DNA of 64,000 nucleotides. It comes from Lactobacillaceae bacterium AF64-9pH9TA. Lineage in GTDB: Bacteria > Bacillota > Bacilli > Lactobacillales > Lactobacillaceae. Shown here piece after piece: positions 15,248 to 25,001 of the stretch. The notes beneath the pieces are model-generated. The model had not been told where the DNA came from. It did no database searches and saw nothing but the letters and a program-made list of their open reading frames with translations. A program made the translations under genes and the position numbers. Position 1 is the first letter of the stretch, and every line of letters starts with the position of its first letter. The stretch is from assembly GCA_027681045.1 (NCBI GenBank), contig JAQDCK010000006.1:34303-98302 (forward strand). Reading direction: 5' to 3'.

Positions 15248-16183
15248 ATGAAACAAGACGTACTTTACCAAATCTTGACCACTGCTGAAGACTGCCAGAC
15301 AGTCAGCGATATCGCTAAGAAGCTTTTCTTAAGCCAGCCATATGTCAGCCAGGTTTTGAGCAAGGCAGAAAAGAAATATAATGTCGTTCTCCTGGAAAGA
15401 AGAACCCTGCCGATCGAAGTGACTGAAGCCGGCCGGACCCTTTGTGACGGCTTAGCCAAGCTGCACAGCGACCAGATGAAGATCGAACAGGACCTGCGCC
15501 GCTTCACTGAAGAAGAGCGGTCCTACATCAAGATCGGTTTCTCCCCGATCTGGGCACCAGGCGAAAGCGGGAAGATCATCCCTGTTCTGCAAAAGCAGTT
15601 TGAAACCACCCGCTTTGAACTGATCAAGACCTTCTCCATCAACTCTGCCAAGTGTTTGATCGACAACCGGATGGTTGACATCTACCTGGGGCCGCTCCTG
15701 CGGGGGGAAAACTTAAAGAACTTCTTCCTCTTCCAGCCGCGAATCTTCTTGATCATCCCTGAAACCAGCGAGCTTTACCAAGAAGGCAAGCGGGACGTTC
15801 CGTTCAGCCAGCAGCTCTTGATGGACCTCAGCAAAGAAAAGATGGTTTCCTTAAGCGATGACTCCGGCTTCCAAAAGACTGTTGACCACCTGCTTGAAGA
15901 CCAGAACCTCTCCGTTAACAAGAGCATCAAGGTCAACGACTACGATGTCGCCTTGCAAATGGCAGTCGGTGGTTTGGGCTGGACGATAACTTTGGAATAC
16001 ATGCTGCCGAACCTGAACCCAGACCTTAAATACAACCAGGTTGAACTTCCTCGCACCTTGATCCAGTCTGACAATGGTTTGACCATCCACATGGACTCCA
16101 GCGACCGGGCAAAGGAAGTTGCCCAGGTGATGACCAGACTGATGAAGGATAACCTGATTGACCGCAAGCTGATCAAGGAATAA
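15248..16183 (+). CDS. LysR-like transcriptional regulator (divergent)
   Basis: 311 aa. The N-terminal domain has a winged-helix pattern VSDIAKKLFLSQPYVSQVL followed by NVVLLERRTLPIEVTEAGRTL, and a long C-terminal domain with the late motif MAVGGLGWTITLEYML, matching LysR architecture but without the usual opening (MxxxxLxxFxxva). This form occurs in lactobacillus LysR-like regulators of unknown effector. Codon use is highly biased and the promoter is near consensus, so expression may be substantial. Followed by a strong terminator, so it is monocistronic. Confidence 0.82.
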   Translation: MKQDVLYQILTTAEDCQTVSDIAKKLFLSQPYVSQVLSKAEKKYNVVLLERRTLPIEVTEAGRTLCDGLAKLHSDQMKIEQDLRRFTEEERSYIKIGFSPIWAPGESGKIIPVLQKQFETTRFELIKTFSINSAKCLIDNRMVDIYLGPLLRGENLKNFFLFQPRIFLIIPETSELYQEGKRDVPFSQQLLMDLSKEKMVSLSDDSGFQKTVDHLLEDQNLSVNKSIKVNDYDVALQMAVGGLGWTITLEYMLPNLNPDLKYNQVELPRTLIQSDNGLTIHMDSSDRAKEVAQVMTRLMKDNLIDRKLIKE

Positions 16184-16210
16184 GAGTAGCAATTAAAAAA
16201 TATACAGACA

Positions 16211-16238
16211 AAAAACGAGCCAGCTGGCTCGTTTTTTA
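16211..16238. terminator. Bidirectional terminator
   Basis: AAAAACGAGCC / GGCTCGTTTTTT around AGCT, between the LysR-like gene and the facing yfhO-family gene. Confidence 0.85.
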
Positions 16239-16259
16239 TTTGCATTTTACTATTAAAAA

Positions 16260-19115
16260 CTATTTTTCTTTCTTCTTGACCCGGAATTCCCGCCACCATT
16301 CTTTGTGACTAAACGCGGTATAAGCCAAGATGGCTAAAGCCGTCAAGAGTGAAACCAGCAAGCCGCTTCGCAATCCCGGTGTCCGGTAAACCAGGCGGAC
16401 GCGGTGCTTGCCTGCTGGCATTTTGAAGCCGACAAAGGCCGTGTTGGTCTTAATTACCTTGACTGCCTTGCCGTCAACCATAGCCGTCCAGCCGTTTGAA
16501 TAAGGGATGGTCGAAGTAACGATGCCGGTTTTCTTACTAGTAAAGAGGCCGGTCAGCTGGTTTTGCGCGAGTTTTAGCTGCTTGATCCCCTGCTTTTGAA
16601 TCTGCCGCACTTCTTTCGTGTACTCTTGATTCAAAGGAATTGCTACAACTTTGATCTTGAAGCGGTAGGTCCCCAGTTTTGAAGGCTGGAAGGTCAGACT
16701 ATTGGGCAGAGTCTGGTAAGTGCCCATATTCATGACCGCGCTGTCGACCAGGCGGTAAAAAGAAGTCATATCCTGGCTTCTCTGCACAATTGTTTCACTG
16801 GCCTTCTTTCCCGTTACCGTCAGCTTGTAGCTGGGGTCTGGTGACCCGGCCAAAAGGTGGTAGCGCCAGTACTTGTAGCGGGTTGCCCGCTCATTAAAGG
16901 TCTGCCCGGCCAGGTTGGCCTCCTGCTTGGCCTTCTTCAGCTCCAAATCCAGCTGCTGGCTTAAAGTGAAAGGCTGGTAGGAAATCTGGCTGATCTCGAC
17001 ATGCAGCTCGCTTTTGCCCAGTTTGGCCTTTTCTTCATCTGACAAGTGCAGCTTCAACTTGTAGCTGGCTTCAGAGTCCGTATAGGTCAATTTATTCTTG
17101 CTCAGCTTCTTGCCACTGGCATCGACCAGGCTGGCCTTGATGGTCTTGACCCCGGTCAATTTCGCGGCTTTAAGGCCAACCCCCTTGACCACCACTCCGC
17201 TAGCCAGAGCCCGCTCTTTTTGGCTCGCTGACAGTTTTTTGTAGCGGCTGGGGCTAATTGCCTTATAGCTTAGCCAAAGCAGCGGGAAGGCCTCTGTGGT
17301 CTTGTAGAGCTCGGCCTGGTAGGCAGGCTGTTGATTTTGGTCTTTTTTCTCCTTGTCGGCAGCGATCAGGTCGTAAGTCCCGGGCACCTTGCTACCGTTT
17401 ACTGAGTATTTTTGGTTAAAAATATAGCGGACGCCCAGGAAATTGTTCAATATCGTCCGGTCATCAAGCTGGTGGAAGGGAATGTTGTTGTCATACTGCA
17501 GGTTGCCCAGGTCGGTCGAAAACTGACCCAGGTACTGGTTCTGGATAGAATAGTAAGATGACACGTTGGCCAGGCCGCTGGTCAAATCGTTAAACAGCTT
17601 CTTCTGGCTGACAAACTGGTTATTTGACACCGTGTTGACCCGGTAAAAACCGGCCGACAGGATGTGATTCAAGCCGCCATAGCGGTCTTCCGCGATCTGC
17701 TCATATTCCCCCTTGACCAGCATGTTAGCCGCGAAGTTGCCGTTGTATGGAAGAGCCGCGTACAGGGCGTTAAAAGCCAAATTAGCCGCTACAGTAAGCA
17801 ATAGCACCCGCTTTAAAGCCCGTCCTTCGTTGACCAGGTAGCTGGCCCCCAGACTGAGCAAGAGGAAGATGACCGGCAAGAAGAGCTTGTAATCATTTTC
17901 CAAAAAGGACATGGCGACCAGGTAGACCAGGTAAATCCCGCTGATGGAAAAAATCAGCCGCATCTCCGTTTGACTGACTGCCTGCTTACTGACGGCTTTG
18001 ACAAAGACCATCACGCTGAAAGCAAAAGGCAGGTACAAGAGCAGGGTCCAGCGGTTTGACGCTGACATTCCTCCGTTAAAGACTGCCCCGACTGCCGGGA
18101 TCAAGAGCATGACTGCCCCTAATAACAGAGAGGCAGCGACCAGGCGGTACTTGCGCCAGTTACGAAAGAGGTAGACCAGGGCCGGCAGGATGATGCTGGC
18201 CAGACCCAAGGCTGACCAGAATATCAACTTCCAGTTATCCCCGTCAATCAGTTCCTTTGGCAAAAGCAAGTAGTAGTAGGCCGGGTAAAAGATCAAGCCA
18301 TTAGCAAACTGCGACCCGGTCCGGGTGGAGTTGACCACGGCCAAAAGTTCCGGCAAAAGCAGGCCGGCTGATTGAAGTACCGCTCCTAAACTGGCAAAGA
18401 AGAGCTTCTTAATTGTTGGCCAGAAAGGAATCTTTTCCCAATAAGCCAGTCCCCAGCGCAAAAATAGGTAGATGATCGCCCCCAGGCCCAGGACAAAGGC
18501 CAAGTAATAGTTGCTGACCAGCATCCAGACAAAGACCCCGAATAAAGGCCAAGTGCTGCCCCCTTGCAAGAGTCGCTCCAGCTGGACCACGATCAAAGGA
18601 AAAAGAATAAAGGTCGTGGTGAACATCGGCTGGGCCAGGGCCGCGTACAGCAGGTAGGCATTGACCATGTAGACACCGCTGCCAATCAAGACAACACCGT
18701 CTTTAAAGTCAAAATGGCGGGCAAAATAAACAAAGGCCAAGCCCACGCAGTAAAGGCGCAACAGCAGGATCAGCTGGTAGGCAAAGACCATGTGGCTGGT
18801 GGGAAATAAAAGGGCCAGATAGGCAAAGACGTCACCAATCGTATAGTAAGAAAAGACTGAAAACAGGTCATTGCCCAGGCCCATGGTCCAGGACCATTCA
18901 GCTGGCCCCTGGCTTAAGTGGTGCAGGAAACTGAGCACGTACTCCCGGTACTTGACCAGCAAGGGCAGGTGCTGGTTGGCTGCGTCAGTGTTCCAGATCA
19001 GGCTATGGCCAGTAACCAAGTAAGGTCCAAAAACACAGGCCGCCAAAAAGAGGAAGAAGACAGAGTACTTCCAGTAGACGGCCCGGTCACGCTTTTTGTT
19101 AAAGCTGAATTGCAA
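16260..19115 (-). CDS. yfhO: YfhO-family multi-span membrane protein
   Basis: About 951 aa. The N-terminal half has around twelve hydrophobic helices (for example FLFLAACVFGPYLVTG and LLLRLYCVGLAFVYFA), then a large extracytoplasmic region of about 430 residues and a final C-terminal helix followed by a basic tail (RVKKKEK). This matches the YfhO family, implicated in Firmicutes in adding sugars to lipoteichoic acid at the outer membrane face (family knowledge). I place the start at TTG 19115 because GGAGGG lies 6 nt before it but directly abuts the ATG at 19121. It stands alone between two terminators. Confidence 0.85.
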   Translation of the reverse strand: MQFSFNKKRDRAVYWKYSVFFLFLAACVFGPYLVTGHSLIWNTDAANQHLPLLVKYREYVLSFLHHLSQGPAEWSWTMGLGNDLFSVFSYYTIGDVFAYLALLFPTSHMVFAYQLILLLRLYCVGLAFVYFARHFDFKDGVVLIGSGVYMVNAYLLYAALAQPMFTTTFILFPLIVVQLERLLQGGSTWPLFGVFVWMLVSNYYLAFVLGLGAIIYLFLRWGLAYWEKIPFWPTIKKLFFASLGAVLQSAGLLLPELLAVVNSTRTGSQFANGLIFYPAYYYLLLPKELIDGDNWKLIFWSALGLASIILPALVYLFRNWRKYRLVAASLLLGAVMLLIPAVGAVFNGGMSASNRWTLLLYLPFAFSVMVFVKAVSKQAVSQTEMRLIFSISGIYLVYLVAMSFLENDYKLFLPVIFLLLSLGASYLVNEGRALKRVLLLTVAANLAFNALYAALPYNGNFAANMLVKGEYEQIAEDRYGGLNHILSAGFYRVNTVSNNQFVSQKKLFNDLTSGLANVSSYYSIQNQYLGQFSTDLGNLQYDNNIPFHQLDDRTILNNFLGVRYIFNQKYSVNGSKVPGTYDLIAADKEKKDQNQQPAYQAELYKTTEAFPLLWLSYKAISPSRYKKLSASQKERALASGVVVKGVGLKAAKLTGVKTIKASLVDASGKKLSKNKLTYTDSEASYKLKLHLSDEEKAKLGKSELHVEISQISYQPFTLSQQLDLELKKAKQEANLAGQTFNERATRYKYWRYHLLAGSPDPSYKLTVTGKKASETIVQRSQDMTSFYRLVDSAVMNMGTYQTLPNSLTFQPSKLGTYRFKIKVVAIPLNQEYTKEVRQIQKQGIKQLKLAQNQLTGLFTSKKTGIVTSTIPYSNGWTAMVDGKAVKVIKTNTAFVGFKMPAGKHRVRLVYRTPGLRSGLLVSLLTALAILAYTAFSHKEWWREFRVKKKEK

Positions 19116-19202
19116 AATCATCCCTCCAAAATGTTCAATGGTCTATTTTTCTATTCTACCGCTTTTCTCCCCTGCCCGCTAAAAGGCTGGAAAATATTAA
19201 AA

Positions 19203-19232
19203 AATAAAAATGACCAGCAAAAGCTGGTCATC
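19203..19232 (-). terminator. Terminator of the TPR gene
   Basis: ATGACCAGC / GCTGGTCAT with an AAAA loop and a T-rich tail on the minus strand. Confidence 0.8.
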
Positions 19233-19242
19233 ATCCAAAATT

Positions 19243-20496
19243 CTAATTTCTCAGCTGCTCGTAAAGATCCTGCATTTCCTGGTCATCTGGCACAAGCTTC
19301 AAGTACTTTTCCAGCAATTGCCGGGCCAGATCGCCTTGGGCGCTCTCCTGAGCAAAGGAGATCATCCCCCACAAGAAGGCAGGATTGGTCTGCAGGCTCT
19401 GGTAGGCCAAGAGATATTCCTGCAGGGCCTGGTCATATTTTTCCATTTCCTGGTAGGACCGGGCCATGTTCCAGTGGGCCTGCGGCTCCAGGTCGCTGTC
19501 AGCCAGAGCAGTAAACAAGGCCAGGGAGTCCGCTGCCCGTCCCTGGTCTAAGTAGAGGTCGCTCAGCAAGAGGCGGAGGCTGGAATTGTCCGGGTTGACC
19601 TCGAGGCCCCGGCGCAAGAGGTCCTCAGCATCCTCAGCCTTGCCTAATTTGGCGGCTGCCTTAGCCCCGGTCAGGTAAAGCTCTTCATCCAGCTCATTAT
19701 AGCCCAGGCCCGTCTGAGCGGCAAAGAGGGCTTCTTCTGGGTTGTCTTCTTCCTGGTAGGCCTTGGCCAGGAAAGGATAAGCGTTGACGTAGTCAGGGCT
19801 TTGCTTAATGACATCATCAAGTAAGGAGATGGCCTTGTCAAACTGGCCGGCCTCTTCCATGATTACCCCAGCTTGGTACTTGGCGTCGATGTCCAGGAGG
19901 TCTTCTTTATGGTCATTGATAAAAGCAGCTGCTTCTTCATACCGGCCCAGTTTAGCCAGGGTCTGGAAGACCCGCTGGTTAAGGTTGACTTCCCCGAACA
20001 TGTTCTGTCTTTGCCGCAAGTCCTGGTAAAGAGGCAGGGCCTGGTCGTTCAAGTCGCTCATGTAGTCCAGTTCCGCCAGGCCAAAGCTAATGGCATCTTC
20101 ATCCGGAGCCAGCTGCCGGGCCTGCTCCATCTTGGCCCGTGCCGTTTCGATCAGGCCCTCGCTTTGATAGTAGTCAGCCTGAACCAGGAGGCTTTCCAGA
20201 TAGGCATCTGAATCAGCCGGCACATTGTAAAGCAGGGTCAAGCCATCGTCCTCTGCCCCGTCATTGAGGAGGATTTCGGCCAGGTAGACCTTGAAGAGGT
20301 CTTCATTGGGAAAATCAGCGATCAAGCTGCGGTAGACTTCCTTGGCCAGGTCGGTAAAGCCCAGGTCGGTCAAGTTTTCCGCCAGAGACGCCAGGATCTC
20401 CGGATCATCGTTTTCCAGGGCCTGCTTCAAGAGGGCGCTGCTCTCGCTGAAGCGGTGACCTTGAATCGCGTCCAACAATTGTTCAGAATATGTCAT
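19243..20496 (-). CDS. Tetratricopeptide-repeat protein (YpiA-like)
   Basis: About 417 aa of helical TPR repeats from end to end; repeat signatures such as YEEAAAFINDHKEDLLDIDA, NPEEALFAAQTGLGY and KYDQALQEYLLAYQSL recur every 34 residues or so. There is no enzymatic domain or membrane segment, so it is a cytoplasmic protein-interaction scaffold. A TPR gene next to hup and der is conserved in lactobacilli (recalled context). I start at ATG 20496, six bases after AGGA; a GTG at 20508 is in frame. Partner unknown. Confidence 0.85.
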   Translation of the reverse strand: MTYSEQLLDAIQGHRFSESSALLKQALENDDPEILASLAENLTDLGFTDLAKEVYRSLIADFPNEDLFKVYLAEILLNDGAEDDGLTLLYNVPADSDAYLESLLVQADYYQSEGLIETARAKMEQARQLAPDEDAISFGLAELDYMSDLNDQALPLYQDLRQRQNMFGEVNLNQRVFQTLAKLGRYEEAAAFINDHKEDLLDIDAKYQAGVIMEEAGQFDKAISLLDDVIKQSPDYVNAYPFLAKAYQEEDNPEEALFAAQTGLGYNELDEELYLTGAKAAAKLGKAEDAEDLLRRGLEVNPDNSSLRLLLSDLYLDQGRAADSLALFTALADSDLEPQAHWNMARSYQEMEKYDQALQEYLLAYQSLQTNPAFLWGMISFAQESAQGDLARQLLEKYLKLVPDDQEMQDLYEQLRN

Positions 20497-20564
20497 CTTT
20501 GTCCTCACTTTCTGCTTACTATTGTACCGTAACTAGTCAGCTAAAAAAGTTTTTTGCCCAAACA

Positions 20565-20592
20565 AAAAAACGCCAGAAAAACCGGCGTTTCT
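20565..20592 (-). terminator. Terminator of hup
   Basis: AAACGCCGG / CTGGCGTTT with a T-rich loop and T tail on the minus strand. Confidence 0.8.
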
Positions 20593-20611
20593 TTATTTTA
20601 AAGCGCGTCAA

Positions 20612-20887
20612 TTACTTAACAGCGTCCTTAAGAGCCTTACCTGGCTTAAATGCAGGAACCTTGCTTGCTGGAATTTCAATTTCAGCACCAGTTTGTGGGT
20701 TGCGGCCCTTGCGAGCTGCACGGTCACGTACTTCGAAAGTGCCGAAGCCGATCAGTTGCACCTTTTCGCCCTTAGCCAAGTCTTCTTGGATTGCTTCGAA
20801 AACCGCGTCAACAGCTTCTGAAACGTCCTTCTTAGTCAACTTAGTCTTTGCAGCTACTTCTGAAACTAATTCTGCCTTATTTGCCAT
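20612..20887 (-). CDS. hup: DNA-binding protein HU
   Basis: Histone-like nucleoid protein that bends DNA as a dimer. The 91-aa length, opening [20 protein letters not shown], the [21 protein letters not shown] arm and the final [13 protein letters not shown] are textbook HU. Codon use is very biased, as expected for high expression. AGGAGG precedes the ATG. Its 5' leader contains two inverted repeats (listed separately). Confidence 0.98.
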   Translation of the reverse strand: MANKAELVSEVAAKTKLTKKDVSEAVDAVFEAIQEDLAKGEKVQLIGFGTFEVRDRAARKGRNPQTGAEIEIPASKVPAFKPGKALKDAVK

Positions 20888-20905
20888 GTGGAATTCACCT
20901 CCTAT

Positions 20906-21023
20906 AAATTAGACTCGCGTCTAATCACTTCATTTCTCTTGCAGAAATGAGGGACACTGAGCGCTTGCTGCATTCAATTAATTCCCTGCTCTCTAAAATA
21001 TCACAAGAACGTTGTCCCTACAA
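20906..21023 (-). promoter_or_regulatory. hup promoter and structured 5' leader
   Basis: A promoter TTGTAG (21023-21018), 17 nt, TATTTT (21000-20995) can be drawn. The transcript would then carry two hairpins: CATTTCT-GCAAG-AGAAATG (about 20933-20951) and ATTAGAC-GCGA-GTCTAAT (about 20908-20925), the latter just before the AGGAGG ribosome site. They could control stability or translation of this abundant protein's mRNA. Confidence 0.5.
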
Positions 21024-21090
21024 GGCTTTTAGCCCGCGGCTTAGCACTTTTTCAAGAGAATGTCACAAATTGGAAAAGAAAAGCCCGGTC

Positions 21091-22398
21091 CTACTTCCGC
21101 TTACGCGGCAGGATCTTGATCGGAGTCCCGGTGAAGTCGAAATTCTCCCGCAGCTGGTTGATCAAAAAGCGCTGGTAGGAGAAGTGCATCAGTTCTGGAT
21201 CGTTGCAGAAAACAACGAAAGTCGGCGGATTGGTCTTGACCTGGGTCATGTAGTAGACCCGGAGCCGCTTGCCCTTGACCATCGGCGCCGGCACCAAGCG
21301 GCTGGCTTCCAGAAGCAGGTCGTTTAAGACTGATGACTGGATCCGCTGGTTCTTGTTCTCGTAAACTTCCTTGACCATTTTTGGCAATTGGTCGATGTTC
21401 TTGCCAGTCTTGGCCGAAACAAAGACAATTGGGGCATAGTCCAGGTAGGAGAATTCTTCCCGGATCACCGCTTCAAAGTCCTTGCCAGATGAAGAGTCCT
21501 TCTTCGGCAAGTCCCACTTGTTGACAGCGATAATCATCCCCAGGCCCGCTTCATGGGCGTAGCCGGCCACGTGCTTGTCCTGCTCTCGGATCCCGGTGCT
21601 GGCATCCAGGACCAGGATGGCCACGTCTGACCGTTCCATGGCGCTCATGGCCCGCATGACGGAGTACTTTTCGGTCTTCTCATAGACCTTGCCCCGCCGT
21701 CTGATCCCGGCTGTGTCAACAACCCGGAACTTGGTTCCATCCTTGACGAATGGCGTGTCAATGGCGTCTCTGGTCGTTCCTTCTTCGTTGGCCACAATCA
21801 CCCGTTCTTCGCCCAACAGGCGGTTGACGATGGATGACTTGCCTACGTTTGGCCGGCCGATCACGCTGAAGGAGATAACCCCTTCTTCGGTCTTTTCGGC
21901 ATCGGCTGGGAAGTTCTTGACTACTTCGTCCAGCAGGTCACCGATCCCGGTCCCATGGGAACCGGAAACCGGGATTGGGTCACCTAAGCCTAAACTGTAG
22001 AAGTCATAGATATCGGTCCGCTGCTCAGGGTTGTCAGCCTTGTTAACAGCCAAAAGAACTGGCTTATCGGCCCGGTAGAGCAGGTGGGCAATCCGTTCGT
22101 CCAGACTGGTCACCCCCTGGCTGGCATCGGCCAGCATGACGATGACGTCGGCCTCTTCAATAGCGATTTCCGCTTGAGCCCGGATTTCTTCGTCAATCGT
22201 ACTGTCTTCCCAGGTAATCCCCCCGGTGTCGATGATGCTGAACTGGTGGCCCATCCAGCTGGCCCGAGCATAGTTCCGGTCCCGGGTCACGCCTGGCCGG
22301 TCTTCCACGATCGCCACCCGTTCATTGATAATCCGGTTGAACAGGGTTGACTTGCCCACGTTGGGCTGCCCTACGATGGCAACAATTGGTAATGGCAT
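21091..22398 (-). CDS. der: Ribosome-assembly GTPase Der (EngA)
   Basis: Two GTPase domains in tandem acting in 50S subunit maturation. G1 motifs GQPNVGKST (residue ~10) and GRPNVGKSS (~181), G3 DTGG and DTAG, G4 NKAD and NKWD, then the C-terminal KH-like domain ending [20 protein letters not shown] and the basic ILPRKRK tail. Length 435 aa is normal. GAGGTG precedes ATG 22398. It follows rpsA after a terminator. Confidence 0.97.
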   Translation of the reverse strand: MPLPIVAIVGQPNVGKSTLFNRIINERVAIVEDRPGVTRDRNYARASWMGHQFSIIDTGGITWEDSTIDEEIRAQAEIAIEEADVIVMLADASQGVTSLDERIAHLLYRADKPVLLAVNKADNPEQRTDIYDFYSLGLGDPIPVSGSHGTGIGDLLDEVVKNFPADAEKTEEGVISFSVIGRPNVGKSSIVNRLLGEERVIVANEEGTTRDAIDTPFVKDGTKFRVVDTAGIRRRGKVYEKTEKYSVMRAMSAMERSDVAILVLDASTGIREQDKHVAGYAHEAGLGMIIAVNKWDLPKKDSSSGKDFEAVIREEFSYLDYAPIVFVSAKTGKNIDQLPKMVKEVYENKNQRIQSSVLNDLLLEASRLVPAPMVKGKRLRVYYMTQVKTNPPTFVVFCNDPELMHFSYQRFLINQLRENFDFTGTPIKILPRKRK

Positions 22399-22436
22399 CT
22401 TTTCACCTCTTTTGCTTTCTATTGATTATTGTCAAA

Positions 22437-22468
22437 CAAAAAGACCGACCAACGGTCGGTCTTTTTAG
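22437..22468 (-). terminator. Terminator between rpsA and der
   Basis: AAAGACCGACC / GGTCGGTCTTTTT on the minus strand. Confidence 0.85.
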
Positions 22469-22474
22469 TGCTGA

Positions 22475-23680
22475 TTAACGGTTCTTAAGTTGGTCACCGA
22501 TCATGTCACCAAGTGAGAAGCCGTTGTCGTCGTTGTTCATGTACTTGCGAGCAACTGCGTCGTTGTTTGATGAACGACGTGCGCGAGGTCTGTCGTTTGA
22601 TGAAGAAGCGTTCTCTGGATCAGCTTGCTTAATTGACAGGGAGATTCTTCTTTCACTTGGGTCAATGTTAAGAACCTTAACCTTGACCTTTTGACCTACA
22701 GTCAAGACGTCGCTTGGCTTGTCAACGTGCTTGTTGGAAATTTCTGAAACGTGTACCAAGCCTTGGATGCCGTCAGCAACTTCAACAAAGGCACCGAAGT
22801 TGGTCAAAGACTTAACTTCGCCTTCGATTACATCGCCTTCGTTCAAGCTTGAAGTAGCTTGTTCGAATGGGGATGGTTCAGTTTGCTTGATTGACAGGGA
22901 GATACGGTGACGGTCATTGTCGATGCCAATAACCTTAACCTTAACATCTTGGCCAACCTTCAAGACGTCGCTTGGCTTGTCAACGTGCTTGTATGAAATT
23001 TCGGAGATGTGTACCAAACCGTCAACGCCGCCGATATCAACGAATGAACCAAAGTTGGTCAAGCGTGATACCCGGCCTTCAACTACGTCGCCGACAACCA
23101 GTTGTGAAGCAACGTTTTCAAAGGCTTGTTCGCGTTCTTCTTCGATCAGTTCCTTGTGGGAAAGGATCAGACGGTTCTTAGCCGGGTCGATTTCAGTAAT
23201 CTTAACCTTGATAGTCTTGCCGATGTAAGGCTTAAGGTCTGAAACGAAGCGGTTTGAGATCAAGCTTGCTGGCAAGAAGCCGCGGGTGCCGACATCAACG
23301 AGCAAACCACCGCGAACTGATGAAGTAACCTTACCTTCGATAGTCTTGCCTTCTTCGAAGTCCTTTTGCAGCTTGTCGTAAGCTTCACGTTCCTTAACGC
23401 GTGTTACTGAGAAGAAAAATTCACCGTTTTCCTTGTCACCACCTGCACGACGAACTACGTAAGCCTTGAAGGTATCACCTGGCTTAACTTCGTCACGCAA
23501 GTTGACACTACGGTCGTTGGTGAAATCACGGCGAGTGATTACACCTTCAACGCCGGCGCCTTGAACACCAACGTTAATTTGGCCATCTTCAACGCTCAAA
23601 ACGTTAACGTCAACGATGTCGCCCACCTTAACTTCTTGCATTTGAGCAAGAGCATCTAAAAATTGATTGTTTTCTGACAT
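22475..23680 (-). CDS. rpsA: Ribosomal protein S1 homologue
   Basis: 401 aa with four S1 RNA-binding repeats beginning near residues 17, 108, 191 and 276; the last two share the near-identical phrase LVHVSEIS(Y/N)KHVDKPSDVL. This is the short Firmicutes form (six repeats in E. coli). The tail is serine/asparagine/arginine-rich (RPRARRSSNNDA). It helps bind mRNA to the small subunit, although essentiality varies in Gram-positives. Downstream of cmk, as is usual. Confidence 0.95.
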   Translation of the reverse strand: MSENNQFLDALAQMQEVKVGDIVDVNVLSVEDGQINVGVQGAGVEGVITRRDFTNDRSVNLRDEVKPGDTFKAYVVRRAGGDKENGEFFFSVTRVKEREAYDKLQKDFEEGKTIEGKVTSSVRGGLLVDVGTRGFLPASLISNRFVSDLKPYIGKTIKVKITEIDPAKNRLILSHKELIEEEREQAFENVASQLVVGDVVEGRVSRLTNFGSFVDIGGVDGLVHISEISYKHVDKPSDVLKVGQDVKVKVIGIDNDRHRISLSIKQTEPSPFEQATSSLNEGDVIEGEVKSLTNFGAFVEVADGIQGLVHVSEISNKHVDKPSDVLTVGQKVKVKVLNIDPSERRISLSIKQADPENASSSNDRPRARRSSNNDAVARKYMNNDDNGFSLGDMIGDQLKNR

Positions 23681-23768
23681 AAATACAAAATGCCTCCCTG
23701 TTTATTCGTTCTCTATTTTACCGAAAAATAGATGAATTTGCTACTATTTTACCAGACTTTTTTTGACT

Positions 23769-24446
23769 TTACTTGCTGGTATTTGTTTTTTTGGCAATTT
23801 CGGCCAAGATAGCGGCAACAACCTGGTCAATCGTTAAATTAGTTGAATCGATTTCGATTGCATCCGCTGCCTTCTTCAAAGGTGAAACTTCACGGTGGGA
23901 GTCAAGGTAGTCCCGCTTGGCGATATCAGCTTCGATTTCCTCAACCGTCTGCTTGGCCTCAATCCCCTTTTCCTGCCAGTCCAAAAGCCGTCTTTCTGCT
24001 CTAGACCGGGCGCTGGCAACTAAGAAGATCTTGACTTCAGCCTCAGGCAAGACCGTGGTCCCGATGTCGCGGCCGTCCATGATCACGTTGGTTGACCCAG
24101 CCAGTTTTCTTTGCAGGTCAACCATCTTGCTTCTGACCCCCGGCAGGGCTGAGACCTGGGAGACATTAGCCGTGATTTCCGGGGTCCGGATTTCCAAAGA
24201 CACGTCTTCCCCGGCTACCAGAACCTTCTGGCCGTTTTCGCCTGGCTCTAAAACGATGCCGTCTTCGTCGATCGCCTTTAAAATCCCGGCTTCATCCCCA
24301 TAGTCCAGGCCGTGCTTGCGGGCAATAAAAGTACATGCCCGGTACATGGCGCCTGTGTCGATATAAACGAATGACAGCTTATTGGCCACAATCTTGGCCA
24401 CCGTGCTCTTACCTGCTGAAGCAGGTCCATCAATTGCTACTTGCAT
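23769..24446 (-). CDS. cmk: Cytidylate kinase
   Basis: Phosphorylates CMP and dCMP with ATP. P-loop IDGPASAGKST at the very N-terminus, YIDTGAMYRA, the lid region with MDGRDIGTTVLP and SARSRAERR. I start at ATG 24446 (MQVAIDGPAS), which is the family N-terminus and gives about 225 aa; an in-frame TTG at 24479 has an AAAGGA directly before it but would add an atypical 11-residue extension. Upstream of rpsA in the conserved cmk-rpsA-der order. Confidence 0.95.
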   Translation of the reverse strand: MQVAIDGPASAGKSTVAKIVANKLSFVYIDTGAMYRACTFIARKHGLDYGDEAGILKAIDEDGIVLEPGENGQKVLVAGEDVSLEIRTPEITANVSQVSALPGVRSKMVDLQRKLAGSTNVIMDGRDIGTTVLPEAEVKIFLVASARSRAERRLLDWQEKGIEAKQTVEEIEADIAKRDYLDSHREVSPLKKAADAIEIDSTNLTIDQVVAAILAEIAKKTNTSK

Positions 24447-24498
24447 AACATCAAAATGAAGCGACTCGCATCGCTTCAATCCTTTCCAATAAATTCAG

Positions 24499-24891
24499 CT
24501 ATTTGGCTTGCTTGATCTTCAGTTTCTGACCAACTGCCAGGGTTGAGCTGGTATCCAGACCATTCTGCTCAGCCAGCTCTTCGGCGCTTATGCCGTACTT
24601 CTGGGCGATCGCGGCCCAGCTGTCGCCGGACTTGACCACGTAAGTCTTGACCTTTGGAGCAGGCTTGGCCTTGCTGGACTGCTTAGCGGCCTTTGGCTTA
24701 GTCTGTTCTTTCTTTGCTTGCGGGACGGCGTAGTCGCTTTTTTGACTGGTGACCAGCGGCACGGCCGCCAAGGCCATCATAACCACGATCAAGAGGGCCG
24801 TCCACCACGGCGCCTGCTTGTTCTTGCGCTCTTCTCTGACCGCTTGCTGGCGGGCCAGACGTGACAAGGGCTTTTGGGCATTTTGATCCAT
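24499..24891 (-). CDS. Membrane-anchored LysM-domain protein
   Basis: 130 aa: a basic cytoplasmic N-terminus (ARQQAVREERKNKQ), one transmembrane helix (ALLIVVMMALAAVPLVT, about residues 33-50), a Lys/Ala/Pro linker, and a C-terminal LysM peptidoglycan-binding domain (YVVKSGDSWAAIAQKYGIS...VGQKLKI). It resembles Bacillus YpbE in layout and position near ribU and cmk. Likely a cell-wall-binding protein without catalytic domain. AGGGGGAAG precedes the ATG. Confidence 0.88.
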   Translation of the reverse strand: MDQNAQKPLSRLARQQAVREERKNKQAPWWTALLIVVMMALAAVPLVTSQKSDYAVPQAKKEQTKPKAAKQSSKAKPAPKVKTYVVKSGDSWAAIAQKYGISAEELAEQNGLDTSSTLAVGQKLKIKQAK

Positions 24892-24939
24892 CTAGCTTCC
24901 CCCTTTAAGCTTACATTTTAACATAAAACCAGGTGCTAA

Positions 24940-24973
24940 ACGAAAAGAAAAGACTTTCCTTAGGGAAAGTCTC
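24940..24973 (-). terminator. Terminator of ribU
   Basis: AGACTTTCC-CTAA-GGAAAGTCT followed by TTTTCTTTT on the minus strand. Confidence 0.85.
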
Positions 24974-25001
24974 ATCAAAAGATTCACTTGTTTGTCAATT
25001 T

